The translations under genes were made by a program, and so were the position numbers. Source: Megaleporinus macrocephalus (taxonomy: Eukaryota; Chordata; Actinopteri; Characiformes; Anostomidae). From it: a DNA stretch of 64,000 nt. The stretch covers positions 36,826,162 to 36,890,161 of the forward strand of contig CM038704.1 of the NCBI GenBank assembly GCA_021613375.1. The letters run 5' to 3'. Below, piece by piece: positions 22,143 to 33,501 of the stretch (position 1 is its first letter; the number at the start of each line of letters is the position of its first letter). Below the pieces are notes generated by a model that was not told the origin of the DNA, made no database searches, and worked only from the letters and a program-made list of their open reading frames with translations.

Positions 22143-22889
22143 TTTTACTCCTCAAATAGGAGCAGTTTGTAGTTTTACAATTACAGACTGTAGTCCATCT
22201 GTTTCTCTCTATACTTTGCTATTCCATGCTCACCGTGTTCTTTAATGGTCAGGACCACCACAGGACCAACACGGAGCAGGTATTATTTTGGTGGTGGCTC
22301 ATTCTCAGCAATGCTGTGACACTGACATGGTGGCAGGCTGTTAGTGTGTGTTGTGCTGGTATGAGTGGATCAGACACAGCAGTACTGCTGGAGTGATTAA
22401 ACACCTCAGTATCACTGCTGGACTGAGAAAAGTCCAACAACCAGCAACATCCAGCCAACTGCGTTCTGTGGGCAGCATCATGTGACCACTGATGAAGGAC
22501 TAGAGGATGACCAACACAATCTACAAGGTTTACCATCAAGGTAGGAGTGGACAGTGAGTGGACACAGTGTTTAGAAACTAAAGCAGCACTGCTGTGTCTG
22601 ATCCACACATACCAGCACATGTATCCACACATTAACACCACCACCACCACATCAGTGTCACTACAGGGCTGAGAATAATCCAACACCCAAATAATACCTG
22701 TTCTGTGGGGGTCCTGTTGTGGACTATTGAAAACATAGTAAAATGAGGCTAACAAAGTATTAATAGAACAGATGGCCTACAATCGGTAATTGTAAAACTA
22801 CAAAGTGCCAGTATATGGTAAGTTCTGCTGATAAAATAGGTTGATATTGTAGTAAAAAGGTGGTGGTTTTAATGTTCTGGCTGACTGAT
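22141..22889. mobile_element. Palindromic MITE family P, long copy
   Basis: Two arms of about 300 bp are inverted copies of each other. The left arm reads ACAGACTGTAGTCCATCTG, then a TTCTTTAATGGTCAGGACC word, GGAGCAGGTATTATTTTGG, CTCATTCTCAGCAATGCTG, and GTGGATCAGACACAGCAG. The right arm carries the reverse complements in reverse order (near 22600-22790), ending TTTTAATGTTCTGGCTGAC. The centre (about 22400-22580) is less symmetric. There is no transposase; a 168-codon minus-strand frame is an accident of the arms. The whole element could fold into a very long hairpin. Confidence 0.8.
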
Positions 22890-23774
22890 ATAAAGATATT
22901 CAATATTTTTGTGGATTAAAACAATAATGAACATGTATATACAAGGAGCTTGTTTAGTACTAAACCAATTAAAAACCATAAAATTTTACAATGAACATAT
23001 TGTTTAGTGTTATGATGTAAGGACCAGTCAGTTATTCAGAATGAATAAGTGAAAGAGAAGTGCCCTTGATTTCATCATATTTAACTTCATTCACAGATCA
23101 ATGACTTGTGCATATACTGTCACTAATGAGACAGTAAAAATCAATCAAAAGAAATTTAATAAGCAATGTAACTAGATCAATGATTCATGTTTTATTCAAT
23201 GCGATGCTGAATGATTTATGGGTTTATCAATATTTTCACACGTTTTCATCATTAACGTTATTAACTGACAGAAAGTGAAGGGACTATTTTACTGGAAAGG
23301 TTCTAATATGAAGCGATGCTGAGATGTTGCAGTGAAAAAGCAAAGCTGGACGGAGCTAGTCGCTCAGCGTGTGACCCACTTTGAAGTGCTGTTTCTCCAG
23401 GTTGCCAAAGTAACTGTCATTGCTCGATCGAAGATGGTGACATCCAATAAAAAGGCATAAAAAGTCAATTCACGCTTTTCAGCTGATTGACTTCATCTTT
23501 TTCATCAAGACAGAGTCTGGGAAGACCTTTGTCGCTGGAATGCAGGGGGAACAAACAGGCAAGATACAAACGCATGTCCAGTGTTTGACTGTGATTCCAA
23601 GGGAATCCACTAAAGTCATGAAACACAAAACAGAAGACCAAAAACTGAAACATAACAAAAAAAAAATAAGAAACTTGAAGAAAACTGATACACAATAGTC
23701 AAAACTACAAAACCTAACAAACACATGGCAAACAAGCAGGGATATAAATACACAATGAGAGTAATCAGGTACAC
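22890..23774. other. Unassigned sequence
   Basis: AT-rich DNA between two family P copies. Frames of about 75 codons near 23465-23837 (minus) have no recognisable domain. Confidence 0.45.
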
Positions 23775-24460
23775 AGCTGTAATCCTTTTCTCTGTATACT
23801 TTGTTGGCCCTATTTCACTTTGTTTTTCAATTAACAATATTACTTGGGTGGTGGACCATTCTCAGCACTGCAGTGACACTAACGTGGTGATGGTGAGTTA
23901 GTGTATGCTGTGCTGGCATGAGTGGATCACACACAGTAGTGCTGCTGAAGTTTTTAAACACTGTGTTTGCTCACTGTCCACTATAACACATGCCTACCTT
24001 AATGGTCCAACATCTAGATGTAAACTCAGAGATGGTTGCTCATCTATTGCTGCACAGTTTGTGTTGGTCATTGTCTAGTCCTTCATCAGTGGTCACAGGA
24101 CCCTGCCCACAGGACACTGTCGGCTGGATGTTGCTGATTGGTGAACTACTCTCAGTCCAACAGTGACTTCTGTGTCTGATCAAGTCATACCAGCGCAACA
24201 CACACTAACACACGACCACCACCATGTCAGTGTCACTGCAGTGCTGAGAATGATATACCTCTCTAATAGCACCTGCTCTGTGGTGATCCTATGGGGGTCC
24301 TGACCATTAAAGAACAGGGTGAAAAGGGATAAACAAAGTATGCTGTTAATCAAATGGACTACAGTCTAAATGTATAACTACAACGTGGAAAGTGGAGCTG
24401 ATAAATGAGCAATGTGTGTAGATATAAGGAGTGGTTTTAATGTTATGGCTAATCAGTGTA
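23775..24460. mobile_element. Palindromic MITE family P, second long copy
   Basis: Same architecture as 22141-22889: left arm with the TACTTTGTTGGCCCTATTTCA, GGTGGTGGACCATTCTCAGC and GAGTGGATCACACACAG words, right arm with their complements, and the terminal TTTTAATGTTATGGCTAAT. The centre (about 23960-24150) includes a second nested pair: a CACAGTTTGTGTTGG block and CTTCATCAGTGGTCACAGGA. Confidence 0.8.
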
Positions 24461-24522
24461 TGCTTATGTGGCACAACTAATACCTAATATAAAAGTTTGT
24501 TCAAGCAGTTTATGAGGATCAG

Positions 24523-25232
24523 CAAAGGTGACAAAAGCATTCACATACATTACTCAGGTAGAAGTAAAGATACTAGGGTTTAAAAATACTTCTGTAGAGG
24601 TTGAAGTATCAACTCAGGCTTTTTACTCCAGTAAAAGTGTAAAAGTGCTGCTTTTAAAACTACTTAATGTATAAAAGTAAAAGTCATTTAAGGAAAAAAT
24701 TAAGGACAAAAGCTTAGGCCGCACCACAGGGGTCCATAGTGCACTAGCCCACCTTCCCAAAAAATATTCTTCTAAAAGCCATAATGACTATAATGTTATA
24801 TTAAAATGTTAATGTTAAAAAATTTGGGATGGGTTTGGGATGTTTCAGCCGCATACTAGGCCATTGAAAATAAATGTATTTTAATACAATGTAAATATAT
24901 TAAAGAACTGTATATGTGTACTACTGAGCATTAACATGTGTTTCATCAAGCAGAAAATATGATGACTAGTTGTCTATAAGTATTGTAATGGTGCAAAAAG
25001 TCAAGCTTCAAAGGCATGTTATCAATAACCTTTACTGGAATGTAAATGTATATGAATGAAAACAAGCTGAAATGAAATAGGAGTAACGAGGCTATTTTTA
25101 AAATGTAAGGAGTAGAAAGTACAGATAATGGAGTGAAATTTTAAGAAGTAGAAGTAAAAAGTAATCTGAAAATCAACATTTCTACTTAAGTAAGATAATG
25201 AAGTATTTGTACTTTGTTACTTGACACCTCTG
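24523..25232 (-). mobile_element. Non-autonomous hAT-type element, unexpanded copy
   Basis: A 710-bp element starting CAAAGGTGACAA and ending TTGACACCTCTG, flanked by a perfect 8-bp target duplication AGGATCAG at 24515-24522 and 25233-25240. Read on the minus strand it follows the element at 16176-17844 throughout but has only one 36-bp period: two anchor words (GTAAGGAGTAG and TTAAGAAGTAG on the plus strand, near 25107 and 25143) exactly 36 bp apart. No coding capacity. Confidence 0.9.
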
Positions 25233-25240
25233 AGGATCAG

Positions 25241-26640
25241 ACACCGTTTAATGGTGCAAGTAGACTCTCCTCTTTCTCTTTAGCTCTGCAATGACTGCAG
25301 CAGCACATTTCCTCCTTTATTACTAATGTAAAAGCTTGTTCTGACATTTCATAAGGATAAGATTTTGTTTATCAGTGTAGGTAGGCTCTCCTATATCTCT
25401 TTCGTCAGCATGGCTGTACAGTGATTGTTGTAAAAGCAGCTTTTTGTCCTACTGTTACTCAGATCACTCCATACACTGCTTACTCATTTATTAATCTAGG
25501 TTTAACAGCAGTTTAACTCTCTGGTGAATGATAAACAAAAGTACTGCAGCCGTCAAGGTGTGGCTGCTGAACTTTGGCTTTATTTTTGCCAGAGAGAAAC
25601 ATGGGTTTTCATAACAGATTCCCTGTTTAACATTCTAAATTGATCAGCTACTAAATGCTGCCTTAAAGCTGGTGAAATCAGGTAGACTTCCAGTGACTAC
25701 TGTGCAATGGCAAGTATACAGCACATCTCAAGCTCCTGTAGTTGCAACATAACTTGTCAAGATCACACTTGGTATTGAGAAACACACAAAGGCAGAGCAG
25801 GACAAGTGGATACAGTCATCTCTGCTGCCATCTATCTTAGTTATTGGTTAATTCAAGGTTATGGTGAGGAGCTAAACAGAGTCAACAAAGTGAACAACAA
25901 TCATTTTTATAAATGTGTTAACACTGATAGAGAAAAGTTGACTTGTGCTCTGGAGGTTCGAGATTGTACAACAGATGCAACACCTCTGTTTAATGTCTTT
26001 TTGCAGCCCCCTAGTGCTCTTTGCTCCAGCGGAATGGAAGTAAACTTTATAAATAACCTTTTTTAAGCGATACAATCAAGTAAAATATATTTGCCTCATT
26101 TTGTTTTTAACATTAACTAGAACACAAGAGCTTTGTTAAATATTAAATACTTGGCTATCAGTGCCACATTAAAAAGTAACATTTAAAACAATAAAACCAC
26201 CAACTGAGAGCCGTCCAAAACAAGCTGAACTCTCATTTTATGGCTGCTGTAAAAAAGATGAAAGCTCCAGTGTGCACAGAGTAAAATATTAAAAATGTTT
26301 GTCTGATACTACACCTGAGTGTTAAACATCCAGCAAAGCTTATATGAACAATGTAATATAAAATTATGACACAACATGCTGAAGAGACCTATCTGAGAAC
26401 TGTGTGGGCCTGGCTAACGAGCAGCTTGATTGACAATCCCATTTGCAGAGCTAACATCTTTAGGCAGCTTTTATTTGATAGCATGCAAACGCAAAGATGA
26501 ATGGACAAACAAACAGATGAATGACTGTATGAAACAGTGCATGAAGGAGGGGGATAAATGAAATAACGCATAAAGGCATGCACAAATATATGTGCAGCTC
26601 GACAGATAAAGGATTGGATGAACAGACAAAGCAACACAAG
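25241..26640. other. Unassigned sequence
   Basis: No gene recognised. Around 25960-26040 the wording CAGCCCCCTAGTGCTC resembles a short dispersed fish repeat. An 86-codon plus-strand frame at 25806-26066 has no domain. Confidence 0.4.
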
Positions 26641-27330
26641 AAGGTACAGTCATGTCAAACAACGTTGGTGTATGGAGACAGTAATGAACAGATGAAGGTC
26701 AATGTTGATGTATGGATAAAGGAGTGAATAGATTAGGAAACAATGTTGGTGGTGGATAAAAGAATAAACAAGGGACAGACAGCTGTAGACAGGATGTCTA
26801 GCAGATAAAGGGAAGGAATGGATGAAGGAACAAGGTTAGTGGTGGATAAAGGAATGAACAGATGAAGGAACAATGTTAGTGTATGGAGAAAATAATGAAC
26901 AGATGAAGGTCTATGTTGGTGTATGGATGAAGGAATGAATAAATTAAGAAACAATGTTGGTTATGGATAAAGGAATGAACAGATGAAGGTCTATGTTGGC
27001 GTATGGATGAAGGAATGAATAAATTAAGAAACAATGTTGGTTATGGATAAAGGAATGAACAGATAAAGGAACAATGTTGGTGTATGGAGACAGTAATGAA
27101 CAGATGAAGGTCTATGTTGGCGTATGGATGAAGGAATGAATAAATTAAGAAACAATGTTGGTGTATGGATAAAGGAATGTGCAGATGAAGGAACAATGTT
27201 GGTGTATGGAGACAGTAATGAACAGATGAAGGTCAATGTTGATGTATGGATAAAGGAGTGAATAGATTAGGAAACAATGTTGGTGGTGGATAAAGGAATA
27301 AACAAGGGACAGGCAGCTACAGACAAGGGG
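26641..27330. repeat. ~41-bp minisatellite with higher-order pattern
   Basis: Around 16 copies of a unit built from GGAACAATGTTGGTGTATGG then a short GATAAAGGAATGAACAGAT-like half. Alternating variants (GGTCTATGTTGGCGTATGG against AAACAATGTTGGTTATGG) create a longer super-repeat. Minus-strand frames (TNIVPSSIHSF-like repeats) are artefacts. Confidence 0.85.
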
Positions 27331-28589
27331 TCTAGCTTGGTGGCTTTTGGTTATGCTGGTTAGATTTAGCTTGCTAAGTTTCTCTCTCTCTGAAACTGTT
27401 TTGTATGGGTGGGCCTTAGGTGTCAGTCTTGTGACTGGTCACGGGAATGCTTACTGAAGCGTTACCCAATGTTAGGACTGACAAGTTTACATGGAAAATG
27501 AAATATATTTATTTGTCAGAGGAACAAGTGTTAACTTGGTACATGTTTACTGTTTACCTGCAATAAATGATTGACATCATCAGATATTTAGGATTTCTGG
27601 GACTTTGAGTTAACTGTACTTCACGTTTCCTACCAGGTTATGGAAATTATTTCCTAATTTCTTCACATAATGGGTCATAGGTTCTCAGAGTTATCACTAT
27701 GGTTGTTTCTCATCAGCACATCAGATCTTCATCCTTGATCATTCATAATTGGCAAACAATGACAAACGGTCTGCTGATCTAGGTGGAGCAGTATCTTTTG
27801 AAATTCATAGCTAGAACCAGTTAATACATTAATAACATGTTTAAGGCAGCCAAGGTACATATATTTACGTTATCTTCACAGTGAGTAAAGCAGCATCGCT
27901 AGACTCCTCTGCTAGTCCAAAAAAATTCCCTAAGCTCTCTGCTTGAGTGGCCTATTAAGCAGTATTCCGAGGCGAAGCAGCCATAAACGGAGATTAATCT
28001 CTGCCTTGCAATCGAGGAAGGTTAATGACCTCAATTAGGAGAGAGAGTGTTATCTGTTTACAATACTCTGCAAAGGTCTAGACACATCATCTCCGCTAAA
28101 TATAAACTCAGGGTGTGAGTGGGGCGTGTGGGTGTGAAAATGAGGGAGAGAGACTGAGAGCCCTGCAGCAATTACTTGTCTGCCTACAGTCGCAGGCAAA
28201 AGTTTGGATGCCCCAGGTCAAATGACGTTGTTGTTGGTTTTCTAAGTGTAAATAATGAACTCATCCTCCACAGGGTACATAATTCAGCACCTCTTAATAC
28301 ACATTTACTTTTTATTTGCTGGTAAATTAAGTAGGCAGGAGGTAGGTATGCTTTATTTTTATCCATCATGTTAATCAGTGTTAATAAAAAACACACTATT
28401 CACACTATTTAGCAGAGAAATGCCACATTTAACCCTCTAAAATTAAAAATGTTCAATACAATCTTTGATGTTTTATACAATATTTTGACCTGAGAGGTTA
28501 TACATAAAAGAGTTAATCTTGAGAGTGCTGTGTGCTATAGACAAACTTTCATTTTGTCCAAAAGTGTAACATTGTTTCATTAAAAAGTT
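27331..28589. other. Mostly unassigned sequence
   Basis: Flanks the conserved-looking block at 27880-28110. Near 28185 a CAGTCGCAGGCAAAAGTTTGG-like word resembles the end of a fish Tc1/mariner derivative, suggesting a fragment at about 28185-28400. Confidence 0.35.
27880..28110. other. Candidate conserved non-coding element
   Basis: Dense non-repetitive sequence with homeodomain-type sites: GGAGATTAATCTCTG (a short palindromic context), GGTTAATGACCTCAATTAGG and CCTATTAAGCAG. This is the texture typical of developmental enhancers, but conservation is not tested. Confidence 0.35.
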
Positions 28590-29425
28590 AAAAACACAGC
28601 CACAGCTTAATTAGCAAGTCAGGAACACAACCTTTGATTGGTTGAGAAGTCTGGAAGACAGCCTCAGGTGGGTCAATTAGTCAGGAACACGCATTCTGAT
28701 TGGCCAGTGAAATAGGAACACAGCCTGTAATTGGTTGGCAAGTCTAGAATTGGTCTCTTATTGTCAGCTGGTAGGATCACAAGCCCAAACTGGATTATCT
28801 TTTAGTCATTAGCTTTATCACATCATGCTGAGAGTTCTCCAAACCACCCAAAACTTAATGTAGATTCATTGAAATGGCAAAAACAAACCCACTGCTTAAT
28901 TGGCAAGTGAGGAACACCGACTTCACTGGAAGTCAGGAAGATGGTCTCAAATTGTTCAGAAAGCCAGGAGCAGCCTCGGATTGGTTAACAAATTAGAAAC
29001 CCAGCCTCAGATTGGTAGAAAAGGAATGAACAAAATCTTTAATTGGTCGACAAGCCTGGAGGACAGCATCAGATTATTTAACAAGTAAGAGCGACAGCCT
29101 CAGATTGTTAACAAGTTAGAAACACAATCTAAGATTGGTCAACAATCAGAAACACAGCCTCAGTTTGATTAACAAATAAGGACAACAGCCTCTGATGGGT
29201 CAGCAAAAGAGGACAGTTTCGGATTGGTTAACAAGTCAGAAATTCAGCCTGAGGTTGGTAAACATTCAGGACAGCAGCCTCAGATTGGTCAACAAGTCAG
29301 AAGACAGCCTCAGGTTGGTGAACAAGTCCAGAAGACAGCCTCAGGTTGGTGAACAAGTCCAGAAGACAGCCTCAGGTTGGCCAATGAGTCAGGAACACTC
29401 ATTCTAATTGGTTGGCTGAGAGGCT
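28590..29425. repeat. ~32-bp minisatellite, degenerate
   Basis: About 25 copies of a 30-33-bp unit, best preserved at 29225-29400: AGACAGCCTCAGGTTGG then TGAACAAGTCCAG. Copies become looser to the left, as in an array being eroded from one side. A 70-codon frame at 29195-29407 is the array read in frame. Confidence 0.8.
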
Positions 29426-29699
29426 GTAGCTTTTTATGCAGTAGATAGGTAGGTGGAGCACCTGAGGCTAAGACAAGATGTCAAACAAATGGAAATAACT
29501 ACAAATGTATCTGCTGGATGGACAGACCTGACTACAAAGACTAATCATACCAGAGTGACCGACAGACAGACAGACTGGCAGACAGACAGACGGCCGGTGG
29601 GCTGATAGATTTTAATCACTGTAACCACAGAGCAGCGCGTTATTGACTGTCACCTCTGTCAGAATTGATCTCTATAGAACTGTGTGGACAATAATGACT

Positions 29700-29841
29700 C
29701 TTCTCTCACTCCTTCTCTCTCTCTCACTTTCTTTCATCTCGCCTCTTATCCTCCATTTTTATTTCGTTCTTTTTATTTGCCCTCTTTCTTTCCTGTTTGA
29801 ATTTCTTCTTTAATATCTCTCTCTCTATCTCCCCCTCTTTC

Positions 29842-29876
<35 letters not shown>

Positions 29877-30344
29877 CCTCCGATATCTCCCTCTTTTTCA
29901 CTAGCTCTTTTATTGCATTCCTCTCTCACTCTCTTTTCCAACCCCTCTGTTTTTGTATTTCACCCCATTGCTCTCTATCTTTTTCCTCCCTCATATGTCA
30001 TCTATTGCTATTTCTCTCTTCCTATCTCTTTTACTTTCTCCCCACTTTTTCTCTTCCTTTCTTTTTTCTTCTCCAATCTCTATTTTTCTCTCCTTCTTTA
30101 TCTCTCTCTCTTGCTTTCTTGTTCCCAGCCTACTATTTCTCTCCCTATCTTACTTTCCCTCTTTCACTCCCCTCTTTACTCTTTCTATTTTAGTCTCTCT
30201 ATCTAGCTGTCTCTCTCGTCTTTTCTTTTCTGTCTTTCTCTCGAGATCTTTTTCCACATGCCTCTCTCACTCTGCATCTCACTTTCTCTCTCCCCATCCC
30301 TCTATATCACTCGTCTTCAGGAAATGCTCCTTCCCCTCTCTCTC

Positions 30345-30399
<55 letters not shown>

Positions 30400-30465
30400 C
30401 TCTTGCGTCTTTAGGGAACACTCCTCTCTCTCTTTCTCACAAAGCTATCTCACCTCATTAAGTCC
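29700..30465. repeat. Polypyrimidine tract with (TCTA)n and (CT)n
   Basis: About 765 bp that is overwhelmingly C/T on the plus strand, with a (CTAT)n patch near 29845-29876 and pure (CT)n near 30350-30391. It is preceded by (CAGA)n at 29560-29593. Ser/Leu/Phe-rich frames of up to 153 codons follow from composition. Confidence 0.95.
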
Positions 30466-30573
30466 TCTTTGTGCGCTGAGACCGGCCCAGATTACCTATT
30501 GTCCAAACCTGTCCATCAAACGGCGTCTCGTCTGGTATTAAAATGAAGATTTCCTCGACTGGGTGAATTTAGC

Positions 30574-30606
30574 GGGATGGGGTGGGGGGGTTGGTGGGGG
30601 GAGGGG
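30574..30606 (+). other. G-quadruplex-type motif
   Basis: Five or more runs of three to seven G separated by one to four bases, for example GGGGTGGGGGGG then TTGGTGGGGGGAGGGG. It meets the usual G3+N1-7 rule several times over. It lies midway between the polypyrimidine and polypurine tracts in ~270 bp of otherwise ordinary sequence. Confidence 0.85.
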
Positions 30607-30739
30607 CTTTTCTGACATTTTAGAGAGCAGAACCGGAGCAGTGCAGAGCGGGACTCACACAAAGGAGGTATTTATTTCTGTTATGGATAATATTTGGGAA
30701 AATTACTCGAGCAAAAAGTGACCGGAACGAGGACAGACA

Positions 30740-31600
30740 AAGTGAGAGTTACAGAGAGAGAGAGAGAGAGAGAGATACAGAATGAGAGAGAGAAAGAGAA
30801 GACTAGAGTGAGAGAGACAGATTAAGAGAGAGACAGCGAGAAGGGGAGAGAGAAACATGTGAGAGATACAGAATGAGAGAGAGAAAGAGAAGACTAGAGT
30901 GAGAGAGACAGATTAAGAGAGAGACAGCGAGAAGGGGAGAGAGAAACATGTGAGAGAAACAGAGTGAGGGTAAAAAAAAGAGATACAGAAGGAGAAAGAA
31001 AGAGAGAGAAAGAAAGAAAGAGAGGATGAGAGAATGAGAGAAAGACAGAGAATGAGAGAGAGACAGAGGGAAAACAAAAGAGTAAGTTGGAGAAAGACAG
31101 AGAGATAAAGAATAAGAGAGAGGAAAAACAAAATGATACGTTCAAGAAAGAGAGAGAGAATGAGAGAGAGATGGAGAGAGGCAGAGTTAGGGAAAACAAA
31201 AGAGTAAGTTGGAGAAAGAGAATGTCAGAGGGAGAGAAAAGAAAGCATGAGTTACAAAGAGAGAGGGGAGAGAAAAGCAGAATAAGAAAGAGACAGAATA
31301 GAATCAAAGATAGAATCAAAGAGAGGGCAGAGAGAGACAAGTGAGAAGTGTGAGTAAAGTGAGAGAAAGACACAGAAAGAGAACGATTAAAAGAGAGGAA
31401 GAGAGACAGGGAGAAAGATAGAATGTGTGAGAGAGAGACAGAGAGAAACAAAATTAGAGAGGGGGAGAAGAGTGATTTAAAAAGACAGAGAGAGAAACAG
31501 AATGAGAGAGGGGAAGAAAAAGAGACGAAAAGAGAAAGAGAGCGAGAGGGTTAAAAGTTAAAGTAACAGAGAAGGAGAGAGATTGTGTGAATGCAACACA
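30740..31600. repeat. Polypurine (GAGA-rich) tract
   Basis: About 860 bp almost entirely A/G on the plus strand. A 91-bp segment is tandemly duplicated, starting at 30774 and again at 30865 (both begin GATACAGAATGAGAG and end near CATGTGAGAG). Frames on either strand, up to 185 codons, are compositional. Confidence 0.95.
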
Positions 31601-31828
31601 AATGGTGCTTACAGAGCAGCAGCAGAGATCCATTAATCTTCAAATATATGTATCTATTTTAAGGTTTTATCTGTTTGGTGGTGTGAAATACTACATTTGA
31701 TCAAGTTACAATACAAATATTACACTGTAACCATGTAACAGTATTCAAATGAGTGGGGAGTTCTGGTGTAGTTGTTTTGCTGGTACAATGACATTATAAA
31801 TTAACCTTAAAACATTTCTTTCAAGATA

Positions 31829-32882
31829 CAGTGCTTCAAAAACTATCCCCACTTGGCATGTTTCCTATTTTGTTGCAATACAACCTGGAATTAAAATGGA
31901 TTTTCATATAGATTTTACGTGGTGGCCCTCCTGGATGAATGAAAAAAATACCTTTATGAAATACAGTATAGATACACGTGTCCTTAATTGCTCCTGAGTC
32001 TGCAACACCACTTAGCAAGCAACATGAAGACCAACAAGCTCAAAGACAAGTATGTAGAGAAGTAAGATCAGTGAGAAACATCCCACAGAACACCATTACA
32101 ACCATTATAACAAAATATAAAGATTATTTTACAACTACAAACCTGACAATAGACATCTGCCCACGAATCTCATAGACCCGGCGAGGAGATCAGTAATGAG
32201 AGATTTAACAAAGACATCAAAGACAACACTGAAGGAGCTGCAGAGATCCTTAGCGGAGATGAGACTATCTGTCCATAGAACCACTTTAAGCCATACCCTC
32301 CACCGAGCAGAGCTTTACGGAAGAGTGACCAGCCATTGCTTAAAAAACGTTTGGAGTTCAACGAACAGCGTGTGTCTGACTCCCCAAACACAAGGAAGGA
32401 GGTTCTCTGGTCACATAAGACACTTGCCATCACCCTGAGAACACCATTCCCACAGTAAAGCAGGGTAGTGGCATTGTCATGCGAAGTTGCTTTTCTTTGA
32501 CAGGAACTACAATACTGGTCAGGTTTGAATAAAAGGTTGAAGGCTGGAAATAGAGAGCAATATAGCAAAAGCTGTTTCTGTCTACCAGAGATGTGATGCT
32601 GGGATGGAGGTTCACTTTCCAGCAAGTACAATGACCCTAGATCTTGGAACTGCAGAGTCAAAACCCAGACCCCAGTATAATTAAGAATTTGTGGCATGAC
32701 TTGAAGACTGCTGTACACCAACACAACCCATCTGCTGGATCCGTTTTGCCCTAAACAATGGGCAAAAATCCCAGTGGTTAGATGTGCTAAGCAAATAAAA
32801 AGAAATCCCAAGAGACTTGCAGCTGTAATTGCAGCAAAACGTGGTTCTACAAAGTATGGACTTTGGGGGGCGTAAGGCACTG
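31829..32882 (+). mobile_element. Decayed Tc1-like transposon, third family
   Basis: Ends CAGTGCTTCAAAAAC and GTAAGGCACTG form an eroded inverted repeat, with a TA on each side (31827-31828 and 32883-32884), the Tc1/mariner target. The interior follows a well-known teleost Tc1-like element, from the GAGTCTGCAACACCACTTAG leader through the DNA-binding region to the SRDLAAVIAAK-like end. It is about 1.05 kb against ~1.6 kb for the family, so several segments are deleted, including most of the region around the first catalytic Asp. In NPDPSIIKNLWHD near 32665-32700 the catalytic Glu is replaced by Lys. A 243-codon minus-strand frame is antisense shadow. Confidence 0.85.
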
Positions 32883-32884
32883 TA

Positions 32885-33249
32885 TGTTTATATACAGTCA
32901 CAGTATTGAGAGGATTTATTAGTGAGATGTTATAGAATGAACAATGCAGTGTTTAGCACAAATCACAATTAGGGGAAGGTCTCAGAACAAACTTGGCAAG
33001 AACAAGGAACAATCTCCAAACAAACGGGGACCGATCACATGCATACAGACTTCTACAAACTCAAAACTCTTTTGTTTTAGCCAAATAGAGTTTTGCCTTC
33101 AAACATTTTGGTTTGAAGTATTCTGCCATGATAACGGTCAGGGTCATGCAAGCAAGCTCTTTATCAATGTCAAGCCATCTTTTCTAAGTCAATACATATA
33201 ACTTGAAGGACACTAAGTTTTTCTGCTTTCTATAATATTAAGGCTTTAT
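32885..33249. other. Unassigned sequence
   Basis: No gene or named repeat recognised. Confidence 0.45.
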
Positions 33250-33263
33250 TGGAATCTTTAGAT

Positions 33264-33487
33264 GGTATAGTGCGGTGGTATAGTGGTTAGCACTGTTGCT
33301 TCACCGCAAGACAATCCAGGTTTGATGTCTAAAGACATGCAGTCAGGTTGATCGGTCACTCTAAATTGTCAGTAGTTGTGAGTGAACTGTCCATGGTGTA
33401 CCCCACCTTCGCCCGATGACGCTGGGATTGGCTCCAGACCCCCTGTGACCCCGACTAGCGGGATAAAGCGGCAGATGGATGGGGGAA
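33264..33487 (+). mobile_element. SINE with 14-bp target duplication
   Basis: A 224-bp insert flanked by perfect copies of TGGAATCTTTAGAT (33250-33263 and 33488-33501). The head GCGGTGGTATAGTGGTTAGC is the degenerate tRNA-type start of a common teleost SINE. The 3' half (CTGGGATTGGCTCCAGACCC, then GGATAAAGCGGCAGATGG) is its typical tail ending in GGATGG units. The central part is shortened compared with long family members. Confidence 0.9.
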
Positions 33488-33501
33488 TGGAATCTTTAGA
33501 T

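Noticed and set aside
22249..22755. 168-codon minus-strand frame
   Set aside because: Lies within the palindromic MITE; other copies of the family do not keep the frame.
30894..31451. 185-codon Ser/Leu-rich frame and similar frames at 29953-30414
   Set aside because: Pure composition effect of polypurine/polypyrimidine DNA.
32170..32901. 243-codon minus-strand frame
   Set aside because: Antisense of the Tc1-like transposase fossil at 31829-32882.
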